DNA of 13,112 nt from JBGTBQ01 sp041749275 (GTDB lineage: Bacteria > Acidobacteriota > Blastocatellia > Pyrinomonadales > Pyrinomonadaceae). Numbering within the stretch: the stretch's first letter is position 1; each line of letters opens with the position of its first letter. The notes under the pieces were generated by a model. It saw nothing but the letters and a program-made list of their open reading frames with translations. It was not told the origin of the DNA and did no database searches. The translations under genes were made by a program, and so were the position numbers. Shown piece by piece: positions 5,732-12,623 of this stretch. The stretch spans positions 1 through 13,112 of the forward strand of contig JBGTBQ010000314.1 in assembly GCA_041749275.1 (NCBI GenBank). Reading direction: 5' to 3'.

Positions 5732-6586
5732 TCACGCAATCGAGACCAGCGCGGGCGCGTCGGGCGCGTCCGTGTGGCCGAGCGCCGCGTCGAGTTCGGC
5801 CTCCACGTCGCCCGTCGCGGCGCGAAGATTTTTAAAGTCGAAGAGCGTGGGGTCGAGCAGATGGCTGGGCGTGATGTTGCCGAGCGCCGACATCATCGAG
5901 GCCCGGACGTGCGGTATCTCCCGTTCGAGTTCGGCGACGAGACGCTTCATCCGTGCGCGCTTGAGATCGGTCTGCGCGCCGCACAGATCGCACGGGATGA
6001 TGGGGAAGTTTAGCAGCGCGGCGAACTCGGCGATGTCACGCTCGCGGCAGTAGGCGAGCGGGCGGATGATCGTGTTGCGGCGGTCGTCCGAGCGCAGGAC
6101 GGGCGGCATCGCCTTGAGCTGCCCGACGTAGAAGATGTTCAAGAGAAACGTGCTGATGATGTCGTCGGCGTGATGGCCGAGCGCGATCTTGGTGCAGCCC
6201 TCTTCGACCGCCGTCTGGTAGAGGATGCCGCGGCGCAGTCGCGCGCAGACCGAGCAGTAGGTCTTGCCTTCGGGCACGAGCCGCTTGACGATTGAGTAAG
6301 TGTCGCGCTCGACGATGCGATACGGCACGCCGCGCGACTCTAAATATTCGGGCAACACGTGCGCCGGAAAGTTGGGCTGCTTCTGGTCGAGGTTGACGGC
6401 CAAGAGGTCGAAGCGGACGGGCGCGCGCTTCCGCACGTCGAGCAGCAGGTCGAGCATCGTGTAGCTGTCCTTACCGCCCGAAAGGCAGACCATCACCCGG
6501 TCGCCGTCCTCAATCATCCCGAAGTCCTTGACGGCCTCGCCCATCTGACGCAGCAGCTTGGTCTTAATTTTACTCTCGACGAACAT
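5732..6586 (-). CDS. ttcA: tRNA 2-thiocytidine biosynthesis protein TtcA
   Basis: A 284-residue cytosolic protein that thiolates cytidine 32 in certain tRNAs, using ATP and an iron-sulfur cluster. The PP-loop SGGKDS is at residues 36-41. The Cys pair YCSVC (Cys111, Cys114) and the third cluster ligand in PCDLCGAQ (Cys202) match the TtcA pattern, and ALGHHADD (~135-142) is also typical. The protein is complete, but the last ~12 codons (APDAPALVSIA, stop 5732-5734) lie outside the 105-bp repeat and appear to come from the island's previous host gene; the native ending is at 1797. Only the C-terminal tail beyond the catalytic core changed, so activity is probably kept. ATG at 6586 has a weak ribosome site (GCAGGT). 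A heptamer hairpin lies just upstream. Confidence 0.95.
   Translation of the reverse strand: MFVESKIKTKLLRQMGEAVKDFGMIEDGDRVMVCLSGGKDSYTMLDLLLDVRKRAPVRFDLLAVNLDQKQPNFPAHVLPEYLESRGVPYRIVERDTYSIVKRLVPEGKTYCSVCARLRRGILYQTAVEEGCTKIALGHHADDIISTFLLNIFYVGQLKAMPPVLRSDDRRNTIIRPLAYCRERDIAEFAALLNFPIIPCDLCGAQTDLKRARMKRLVAELEREIPHVRASMMSALGNITPSHLLDPTLFDFKNLRAATGDVEAELDAALGHTDAPDAPALVSIA
5767..5871. repeat. Direct repeat copy 2 (inside intact ttcA)
   Basis: Identical to 1838-1942 over 105 bp and in the same orientation. Outside it, on the ttcA side (5872 onward), the intact gene continues; on the island side the ttcA tail is related but diverged. This is the junction where island and chromosomal ttcA were joined. 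Confidence 0.92.
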
Positions 6587-6604
6587 TTCGTACCTGCGAA
6601 AATA

Positions 6605-6683
6605 AAGTCTGAAGTCTGAAGCCCGGAGTCAAAAAAATGCTCTTCGTTCTGACTCCGGGCTTCAGACTTCAGACTCCAGACTT
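6605..6683. repeat. Heptamer-built inverted repeat upstream of ttcA
   Basis: The left arm (6605-6631) is AAGTCTG twice, then AAGCCCG and GAGTCA. The right arm (6650-6683) on the opposite strand reads AAGTCTG, GAGTCTG, AAGTCTG, AAGCCCG, GAGTCA. The inner 26 bases pair perfectly around an 18-nt loop; the right arm has one extra 7-mer. The left arm starts 18 bp before the ttcA start codon, so it lies in the likely ttcA leader or promoter. It has the same 7-nt architecture as 618-690. Confidence 0.8.
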
Positions 6684-6917
6684 GAGTATGTTGTAAGGCA
6701 CGTGGGGCGGATATGCAACCGGCGGTGCGGCGAGCTTAACAATTGTCAAACCGCACCGGAAAAAAGTGTTTGGGATAAACACCACTCATTCCAGTGGTTA
6801 TGACATCGCCGCGCGGCATTCGGGAGGACTGGCTCCGTCAACGGAGGGAACGTTTCAAGCCTTTGGCTTGGACGACCTCGGGAGATTCTATGGCGGCTTG
6901 CAATTCTGTGCGACCGC

Positions 6918-6976
6918 TTAGAGGCGGGCTATGCCCGCCGTCTCAAGTTGAACCGGCGGGCATAGCCCGCCTCTAA
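6918..6976. repeat. 23-bp perfect inverted repeat, REP/MITE-like
   Basis: The arms 6918-6940 and 6954-6976 are perfect reverse complements (core GGCGGGCTATGCCCGCC) with a 13-nt loop. Allowing one mismatch (6917/6977) the stem grows by four more pairs, ACCG/CGGT. Each arm itself contains the near-palindrome GGGC-TAT-GCCC. It looks like a dispersed extragenic palindrome; no transposase is near. It could also act as a terminator, but lacks a U-run. Confidence 0.7.
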
Positions 6977-7088
6977 ACGGTGGTTGATGTGATCGCATCC
7001 AATTGCAAATAGCTATAAAACTGGCGTGGCGCGTTAGAATGCGGGGATGATAGCGTCCGTCTCCGGTTGATAGTAAGATGTTGCTGAC

Positions 7089-7616
7089 ATGGACACGAAG
7101 AGAATTATCGTCGCAACTCATCTCCTTGCGCTCCTCCTCTTCACCGTGGGGATTACCGAGGTGGGCTACGCCGTCGCGGCCACTACGCACCCTGACGGCG
7201 TGCCGCGTGTTGCCGCCGACGCGCAACGGCGTCGCGCGCCGCGGCGGAAAGCGAAACGAAGAATGAGCAAGCAAGTGCAAACAAGATATGTGCCGGAGGG
7301 GACGTGGGGCGGCCCGCATGTCCGTCTGCAAGTGCGCGAGGGTGGGGCCGAGATCGAGTTCGACTGCGCCCACGGCGAGATCGGCGCGGCGCTCACGACG
7401 GACGCCGAAGGTCGCTTCGATTTGCCCGGCACTTTCGCGCGCGAAGGCGGCCCCGTCCATGTGGGCCGCGAGCGCTCCGGGCGTCCGGCCCGTTACAGTG
7501 GTCGCATCGAGGGCCAAACACTGACGCTGACCGTTCGTCTCACCGACACGGATCAGGCGCTCGACACCTTTACGCTGACACACAACAGCGAGGGCCGCCT
7601 CTGGAAGTGTCGCTGA
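7089..7616 (+). CDS. Small exported protein of unknown function
   Basis: A 175-residue protein. Residues 1-31 look like a signal peptide (MDTKR, a hydrophobic run, ending YAVAA), followed by a very basic linker (RRRAPRRKAKRRM, ~50-62). The ~115-residue domain has the pattern YVPEGTWGGPHVRLQV, EFDCAHGEI, RPARYSGRIEGQTLTLTV and a C-terminal WKCR. The two cysteines (in FDCAHG and at the third-last residue) may form a disulfide. I recall a family of short bacterial secreted beta-rich proteins with 'GTWGG...FDCAHG...KCR' but no function for it. The ribosome site at ATG 7089 is poor; ATG 7264 (MSKQVQTRYV) is an alternative start that would give a cytosolic form, but the signal-like N-terminus favours 7089. 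Confidence 0.7.
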   Translation: MDTKRIIVATHLLALLLFTVGITEVGYAVAATTHPDGVPRVAADAQRRRAPRRKAKRRMSKQVQTRYVPEGTWGGPHVRLQVREGGAEIEFDCAHGEIGAALTTDAEGRFDLPGTFAREGGPVHVGRERSGRPARYSGRIEGQTLTLTVRLTDTDQALDTFTLTHNSEGRLWKCR

Positions 7617-7928
7617 ATAATGCCGCCGCGACCCGGCCTTTATTTACCTTGCATCGTTGCAGGGATGAGCGCCTGCCATAACTACAGAGCGTGATAGTAT
7701 TTCCGTTGACAAGGATGAAGGGCAAACGCTAATCTTCCGCCCTAACGCCGTGAAGAACCAGTCCAAGGTTCTTTGCCCCACTGTTAACTTAGCGCGTCAA
7801 ACGTGTTTGAGGTTTCCCCATTTGTAAAGTGTCCGAATCTTACTCGGCCAGTCTGACGAGGAACCGCCCGAATAGTGTTCGCCGCACTCCGACTTAAATG
7901 TCGCTCCGAAAAAGGAAAGTATAATCAC
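7617..7928. other. 312-bp intergenic region, possible promoter
   Basis: No gene seen. A perfect -35 box TTGACA (7706-7711) is followed about 17 nt later by only a weak -10 (GCTAAT, 7728-7733). A small hairpin AAGAACC/GGTTCTT lies at 7753-7773. The large secreted protein's transcript could start near 7740, leaving a leader of nearly 200 nt, but the promoter call is weak. Confidence 0.3.
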
Positions 7929-10900
7929 ATGAAAAATTTACTCCCTCGAACGCGGGCGGGAATGTCCGCTCGCTGTTCCGTCGCCCTGACGCTGTGCGTC
8001 GTCTTCTTGTCATCCGTCATCTCGCCATCATTCGCTCAGAGACAGCCCACGAGGCGCACCGCCGCCCGCACGGGCGAGGCTTCGTCCACTGCTACGCCGC
8101 GCGCGGGCGAAGCGAAGAAGAGCCGACGCCAGCAGTCACGCGGAGACAGCCGCACGACGGTTCAGCAACAAGACTCGCCGCTCGTCTACACACCCGTCAG
8201 CCCGGACACCGAGACGCACGGCGTCGCGACCTACGGTGAGAAGGGTATGCAGCGTGCGACCGAAGAAATCATGGCCGCGCAAGCTATCGCCGACGCCGGG
8301 CCGCCGAAGCCTGTGCGAGTCGGGAAGGGCATCAAGCGCAAAGAGAAGATTGACCGCACGGATCTGCCGCAAGACCCTGACGCGCCGGCGGTGGCGAGTA
8401 TGCCCGTCGTCCGCGCGCCCGTCCGTGAGCGCGGCGGCGTCGCGCCGAAAGATGAGGGCAGCGCCGCCGCCCCGCAGACCGTCAGCACGCCGAACTTTAC
8501 GGCGGCGACGCTCGCCGATACGGGCGCGTTCCCGCCCGACACGATGGGCGCGGTCGGCCCGACGCAGTTCGTCACCTTCCTCAACGGTCGCGTCCGCACC
8601 TTCAACAAGACGACCGGCGTCGCCGACGGCGTCATCAACGCCGACTCGGATGTCTTCTTCGCCTCGGTGATGACGCCGCCGCCCGGAGGCGGTCTCAACT
8701 TCACCTCAGACCCGCGCGTGCGCTACGACCGGCTGACGCGCCGCTGGGTGCTCATCATCATTGACGTGCCGAGCAGTTCGCCTTCGAGCATCGGCGACAT
8801 TCCGAACCGGCTGCTCATCGCCGTCTCGGACGCGGCCAGCAACGGCGTCCTGTCGGGGAGCACGGTCTGGACTTACTTCTTCGTCCAGCAGGATACGGTC
8901 GGCGGCATCCCCTCGACGGGCGAGTTCCTCGACTATCCGACGCTCGGCATTGACGAGGACGCGCTCTATGTCGGCGGCAATATGTTCGGCGCGGTCTCCG
9001 GCTCGTTTATTGGCTGCTCGGCCTTCGTCATCCAGAAAAGCTCGATTCTCGGGGCCGGCCCCGTCGTCACCACCGCCTTCCGCGGCGTGGTCGTCGGGAC
9101 AGGCGAAGGGCCGTTCACGCCGCAGGGCGTGGACAACTACGCGACGGGAACAGACGAAGGGTACTTCATCGGCGTCAGCAACGCCGCCTTCTCTCGGCTC
9201 GTCCTGCGTCGCATCACCAGTCCGGGCAGCATGACGCCGACCATCTCGGCCAACATCCTGCTCACCGTATCCACAACGAACTTCTCCTCATCAGTCCCGC
9301 ACCTCGGTAACACGGGCGGAACCAACGGCCAACTCGACGCGCTCGACGACCGCCTCTACGCCGCGCATATCCGCAACGGGCGGCTCTGGACGGCGCACAA
9401 CATTCGCGTCAGTACCGCGGGCGTGGCTTCGACCGGGGCGGGCAACCGCCACGCCTCTCGCTGGTACGAGCTGAACGGCATCCGCAGCACCGACAACGGC
9501 GGCGTCCCCGTCGTCGTCCAATCGGGCACTATCTTCGACAACGCGGCCACCAACCCGCGCCACCACTGGATTCCATCCGTGATGGTCTCAGGACAAGGAC
9601 ACAGCGTTTTCGGCTTTAGCGTCGCCGGTCTTGCCGACCGCATCAACGCCGGAACGAACGGGCGTTTGCGCGGCGACACGCTCGGCACGACGGGCGCGGT
9701 CGCGCTCTACACCGCGTCGAGCACGGCCTACAACCCGCCGAGCGACCCCGGCCCGCCGCGCCGTTGGGGCGACTATTCCTACATTAGCCTCGACCCGAAA
9801 GACGACATGACGATGTGGGCGATTCAGCAGTTCTGCAACGCCACAAACACTTACGGCGTGCAGGCCGTGCGCCTGCTCGCGCCGCCGCCCGCCACGCCGT
9901 CCTCGTCCAACCCTGTGTCAGTCGCTCCGGGGCAATCGTCCGTCAGCGTCACCATCACGGGAACTTCTGTCTCAGGCTCGGAGTTCTACGATCCGGGCGC
10001 TGACATCATGGGCGCGGAGCCTTTCAATCACATCTCGGCGACCGTTTCAGGCGGTGTCACGGTCAACAGCGTCACCTACAACAGCCCGACCTCGGTGACG
10101 CTCGATCTCAACACGACCGCCGCCACCAACGGCCCGAAGGACGTGACCGTCACCAACCCCGACGGCCAGAGCACGACGGGCAACACCGTCTTCTTTGTCG
10201 GCCCGATTCCGCCCAGCCCCGTGCTCGTCAGCGAGTTCCGCTTCCGCGGCCCGGCGGGCGCGAGCGATGAGTTCGTCGAGCTTTATAACAACACCGACTC
10301 GCCGATCACCGTCGCCGACACCAACGGCGGCGCGGGCTACGGCGTCGCGGCCACCAACGCGACGGGCGTTAACTCGCTCCGCTGCACCGTCCCGAACGGC
10401 GCCATCATCCCGGCGCGCGGCCACTTCCTCTGCACCAACAGCAGCGCGAACGGCTACAGCCTCAGCGCGGTCGCCACGGGCAACGCGACCTACACGACCG
10501 GCATCGTTGACGGCGGCGGCGTCGCCGTCTTCAGCACGACCGTCGCGGCCTCTTGGAGCAACGCCACGCGCTTCGATTCAGTCGGCTTCTCCGGCATCAC
10601 CGGGACGACGCTCTTTACCGAAGGGACGCCGCTGACGCCCGCGGGCGGCATCACGACCGGCGGCGAATACAGCTTCGTCCGCAAGTTGACGACGGCCTCG
10701 AACGGACAGGCGCAGGACACGAACGACAATCAGAACGACTTCTTCTTCGTCTCGACGAACGGCGCGGTGTTCAGTACGCGGCAGTCTATTCTCGGTGCGC
10801 CGGGGCCGGAGAATCTCGCCAGCCCCGTCTTCAAGACGAATGCGGCCTTCCCTATCGCCTTGCTCGATCCGGCACAGAGCGGGTCCGCCATTCCCAACCG

Positions 10901-11351
10901 CGTGCGCACGCAGTTTGCCGCGTGTCCACCGGCCAGTTCGCCGACCGTCACCTGTGATGCGACGAAGTCCGCCGCCGGAACGATGGAGATCAGACGAACG
11001 TTCACCAACAACACGGGAGCGCCCGTTACCCGTTTACGCTTCCGCATCACCGACCTCACCACACTCGGCAATCAGACCGCCGGCATCGCGGACCTGCGCG
11101 TGCTGAACAACAGCGGCAACTTTATCGTGACGATTACAGGCGGCTCGATGGTGACGGTGCAGAACCTCACCCTCGACGCTCCGTCCGACGCCGTCACCAA
11201 CGGCGGTGGACTCAACTCCACGGTCAGCGCGGGAACTATTACGATGGGAGCGCCCCTCGCCAACGGGGGCAGCATCAGCGTGAACTTTATGCTCGGTGTT
11301 CAGCAGACCGGTAACTTCCGGTTCTTCGTCAACGTTGAAGCCCTGCCGTAA
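7929..11351 (+). CDS. Large secreted protein: propeller-like, IPT/TIG, lamin-tail and C-terminal beta domains
   Basis: A 1140-residue exported protein. The start at ATG 7929 (MKNLLPRTRAGM) is preferred over 7875 because it follows GGAAAG by 9 nt and begins a proper signal peptide (hydrophobic core VALTLCVVFLSSVIS, cut after SFAQ). Residues ~38-190 are a low-complexity Arg/Thr/Pro/Ala linker. Residues ~190-640 form a repeat-poor domain with TGAFPPDTMGAVGPTQF and DPRVRYDRLTRRWVL, resembling beta-propeller-type secreted proteins. Residues ~650-757 look like an IPT/TIG fold (SVSVTITGTSV ... KDVTVTNPDGQST). Residues ~760-900 look like a lamin-tail domain (VLVSEFRFRGPAGASDEFVELYN). Residues ~1015-1140 are another beta sandwich (MEIRRTFTNNTGAPVTRLRF). 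No sorting signal, membrane anchor or enzymatic motif is visible. Likely a surface or extracellular adhesion-type protein (inference). A terminator follows. Confidence 0.85.
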   Translation: MKNLLPRTRAGMSARCSVALTLCVVFLSSVISPSFAQRQPTRRTAARTGEASSTATPRAGEAKKSRRQQSRGDSRTTVQQQDSPLVYTPVSPDTETHGVATYGEKGMQRATEEIMAAQAIADAGPPKPVRVGKGIKRKEKIDRTDLPQDPDAPAVASMPVVRAPVRERGGVAPKDEGSAAAPQTVSTPNFTAATLADTGAFPPDTMGAVGPTQFVTFLNGRVRTFNKTTGVADGVINADSDVFFASVMTPPPGGGLNFTSDPRVRYDRLTRRWVLIIIDVPSSSPSSIGDIPNRLLIAVSDAASNGVLSGSTVWTYFFVQQDTVGGIPSTGEFLDYPTLGIDEDALYVGGNMFGAVSGSFIGCSAFVIQKSSILGAGPVVTTAFRGVVVGTGEGPFTPQGVDNYATGTDEGYFIGVSNAAFSRLVLRRITSPGSMTPTISANILLTVSTTNFSSSVPHLGNTGGTNGQLDALDDRLYAAHIRNGRLWTAHNIRVSTAGVASTGAGNRHASRWYELNGIRSTDNGGVPVVVQSGTIFDNAATNPRHHWIPSVMVSGQGHSVFGFSVAGLADRINAGTNGRLRGDTLGTTGAVALYTASSTAYNPPSDPGPPRRWGDYSYISLDPKDDMTMWAIQQFCNATNTYGVQAVRLLAPPPATPSSSNPVSVAPGQSSVSVTITGTSVSGSEFYDPGADIMGAEPFNHISATVSGGVTVNSVTYNSPTSVTLDLNTTAATNGPKDVTVTNPDGQSTTGNTVFFVGPIPPSPVLVSEFRFRGPAGASDEFVELYNNTDSPITVADTNGGAGYGVAATNATGVNSLRCTVPNGAIIPARGHFLCTNSSANGYSLSAVATGNATYTTGIVDGGGVAVFSTTVAASWSNATRFDSVGFSGITGTTLFTEGTPLTPAGGITTGGEYSFVRKLTTASNGQAQDTNDNQNDFFFVSTNGAVFSTRQSILGAPGPENLASPVFKTNAAFPIALLDPAQSGSAIPNRVRTQFAACPPASSPTVTCDATKSAAGTMEIRRTFTNNTGAPVTRLRFRITDLTTLGNQTAGIADLRVLNNSGNFIVTITGGSMVTVQNLTLDAPSDAVTNGGGLNSTVSAGTITMGAPLANGGSISVNFMLGVQQTGNFRFFVNVEALP

Positions 11352-11378
11352 AACCACAAGGCACAGGGTAAAGCTCGG

Positions 11379-11422
11379 AAGGAAAAAGCGAGGCGGGAGT
11401 TTTCCCGCCTCGCTTTTTCCTT
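11379..11422. terminator. Strong bidirectional terminator
   Basis: A 20-bp perfect stem (11379-11398 with 11403-11422; core GCGAGGCGGGA) has a GTTT loop and T-rich/A-rich outer ends, so it is rho-independent-like in both directions. It lies between the convergent large secreted protein gene and msrA, and serves both. Confidence 0.92.
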
Positions 11423-11443
11423 TTTACTTCAGGCATCGGCGCG

Positions 11444-12022
11444 TCAGTGCTTGAGCTTGTCGCGGAAGCGTTCGCGGAACTTCGACACCTTGGGCGCGAC
11501 GACGACGCGGCAGTAGCCCTGTCCGGGATTTTGCACGAAGTATTCCTGATGATACCCCTCGGCCTCGTAGTAGTTGGCGAGCGGCGCGACCTCGGTGACG
11601 ATGGGCGCGTCCCAGATTTTCGCTTCGTTCAGCTCGCGGATGACCTGCTCGGCGGTCTCGCGTTGGCGCTCGTCATGGTAGAAGATGACGGAGCGGTACT
11701 GTGTGCCCTCGTCCGCGCCCTGACGGTTCAAAGTCGTCGGGTCGTGCGCGGTGAAGAAGACTTCGAGTATCTCTCTGAACGAGACGACGCGCGGGTCGAA
11801 CGTCACGCGCACGACCTCGGCGTGGCCGGTCGTGCCCGAACAGACCTGCTCGTAGGTCGGGTTAGTTGTTAGCCCGCCCGCGTAGCCCGACTCGACGTGC
11901 TCGACGCCCTTCAGCATGTCGAAGACGGCCTCGACGCACCAGAAGCAGCCGCCGCCGAGCGTCGCCGTCTCGGTGCTCTCCGCCGCCGCCGCTTCCCCGT
12001 TCGTGTTTCTCTCTTCGCTCAC
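11444..12022 (-). CDS. msrA: Peptide-methionine (S)-S-oxide reductase MsrA
   Basis: A 192-residue enzyme that reduces methionine-S-sulfoxide in oxidised proteins and free methionine. The active-site motif GGGCFWCVE has nucleophile Cys26; downstream are GYAGG, YEQVCSGTTGHAE, HDPTTLNRQGAD and YHQEYF, all hallmark MsrA segments. Cys171 in GQGYCR is the likely resolving cysteine. The start is GTG at 12022, preceded by GGGGG; an in-frame TGA five codons upstream excludes a longer protein, and no ATG precedes the active site. The N-terminal ~20 residues are a low-complexity Glu/Ala/Thr stretch, with no signal peptide, so it is cytosolic. It is convergent with the large secreted protein and divergent from ybaB. 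Confidence 0.97.
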   Translation of the reverse strand: MSEERNTNGEAAAAESTETATLGGGCFWCVEAVFDMLKGVEHVESGYAGGLTTNPTYEQVCSGTTGHAEVVRVTFDPRVVSFREILEVFFTAHDPTTLNRQGADEGTQYRSVIFYHDERQRETAEQVIRELNEAKIWDAPIVTEVAPLANYYEAEGYHQEYFVQNPGQGYCRVVVAPKVSKFRERFRDKLKH

Positions 12023-12137
12023 TTCTGCCCCCTTTCACGGTCGCCATTTTGGAGCGGCGACGCGGGCCGCGAATAATTTTCAGCCGGCCTTCCGCCGCAC
12101 AGGTTACAACACTTCCGCGATGCCTTGCTATCGCACG

Positions 12138-12166
12138 TTGCAAACGCGAGGGCGGAAAGCTAGGAT
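12138..12166 (+). promoter_or_regulatory. Candidate sigma-70-type promoter for ybaB-recR
   Basis: TTGCAA (12138-12143) and TAGGAT (12161-12166) are separated by exactly 17 bp; each matches four of six consensus bases. It is well placed, about 45 nt ahead of the ybaB start. Confidence 0.45.
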
Positions 12167-12211
12167 GACCTCAAGGCCGAAATCACACACGACTTAAAGA
12201 GGGCACGCGAT

Positions 12212-12517
12212 ATGAAATTTCCGGGCGGCATGAACATTCAGCAGATGATGAAGCAGGCGCAGGCCATGCAGGAGAAGATGGCGAAGGAGATGGAGGAGAT
12301 GGTCGTGGACGCCACCGCCGGCGGCGGCGTCGTCACCGTCAAGATGCGCGGCACGAAAGAGGTCGAGTCCATCCAGATAGACCCCGAAGCAATCAAGGAC
12401 GGCGACGTGGAGATGCTTCAGGATTTGATCGTCGCTGCTTTCAACGAAGCAGGCCGCAAGATTGACGAAGCGATGAAATCCAAGCTCGGCGGCATGCTTC
12501 CGCCGGGGCTGCTTTAG
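12212..12517 (+). CDS. ybaB: YbaB/EbfC nucleoid-associated protein
   Basis: A 101-residue small dimeric DNA-binding protein. It shows the family layout: an N-terminal Met/Gln-rich helix (NIQQMMKQAQAMQEKM, ~8-23), then a beta-rich core (GGGVVTVKMRGTKEVESIQID, split across ~38-57), and a C-terminal helix (LIVAAFNEAGRKIDEAM) ending in GGMLPPGLL. ATG at 12212 follows AGAGGG by 8 nt. The gene directly precedes recR, the usual neighbour; dnaX, often upstream in other bacteria, is absent here and replaced by divergent msrA. A 7-bp GC hairpin (12506-12523) overlaps its stop codon. Confidence 0.95.
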   Translation: MKFPGGMNIQQMMKQAQAMQEKMAKEMEEMVVDATAGGGVVTVKMRGTKEVESIQIDPEAIKDGDVEMLQDLIVAAFNEAGRKIDEAMKSKLGGMLPPGLL

Positions 12518-12623
12518 CAGCCCGCCGTTAGCCCTTAGCTTTTATCCGCCTCGAAGGCCGAACGGCGCGACGAAGTTTGTGACTCACGGAAAATTAAAAG
12601 CTAACGGCTCATAGAGCTTCTCT
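12518..12623. other. ybaB-recR spacer with inverted repeat
   Basis: The 106-bp gap contains GCCGTTAGC (12524-12532), whose reverse complement GCTAACGGC occurs at 12600-12608. The left side also carries a partial second copy of the TTAGCTTTTA arm, so two alternative pairings are possible. There is no U-run, so it is not a clear terminator; ybaB and recR may still be co-transcribed. Confidence 0.5.

Larger units (their letters stand above)
1838..5871. mobile_element. Integrase-less genomic island with R-M-like cargo inserted in ttcA 3' end
   Basis: The unit is bracketed by the 105-bp direct repeats and is visibly less GC-rich than both flanks. It carries three genes: a ParB/Srx-like gene, a putative nuclease (both minus strand, 2 bp apart) and a C5 DNA methyltransferase (plus strand). 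It replaced the last codons of ttcA with a diverged but functional tail and displaced the original tail to 1797-1942. Gene-end insertion with repair of the disrupted frame is classic for integrative elements; the E. coli Rac prophage is known to use ttcA as its attachment gene. No integrase, transposase, relaxase or phage gene is visible, so mobility would need enzymes supplied elsewhere, or homologous recombination across the repeats. A third possibility is a decayed duplication of ttcA. Confidence 0.8.
6587..7088. other. 502-bp intergenic region dense in hairpins, no gene seen
   Basis: The gap between the starts of ttcA (minus) and the small exported protein (plus) holds no convincing gene. 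Besides the two large inverted repeats listed separately, it has CGGTGCGG/CCGCACCG (6723-6730 with 6751-6758, followed by a short A-run), ACCACT/AGTGGT (6781-6798), CTCCGT/ACGGAG (6833-6846) and CAAGCC/GGCTTG (6856-6870). A TAGAAT at 7035-7040 may be a -10 box for the 7089 gene, without a clear -35. Whether the 6720-6980 part is a transcribed structured RNA or a repeat element cannot be decided here. Confidence 0.5.

Noticed and set aside
6801..6900. Possible tRNA or tRNA remnant as attachment site
   Set aside because: Small hairpins are present, but no T-loop GTTCGAATC-like segment, acceptor stem or CCA end can be fitted.
6918..7583. 221-codon minus-strand frame over the small exported gene
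   Set aside because: It runs through the palindrome and the antisense of a better-supported signal-peptide protein; no family motif.
7920..7925. Perfect TATAAT box before the large secreted protein
   Set aside because: It ends 3 nt before the ATG, so transcription would start inside the gene, and no matching -35 lies upstream. Chance in an AT-rich ribosome-site region.
8231..8704. Long frames in other phases over the large secreted gene
   Set aside because: GC-driven shadow frames; the sense frame has signal peptide, domains and terminator.
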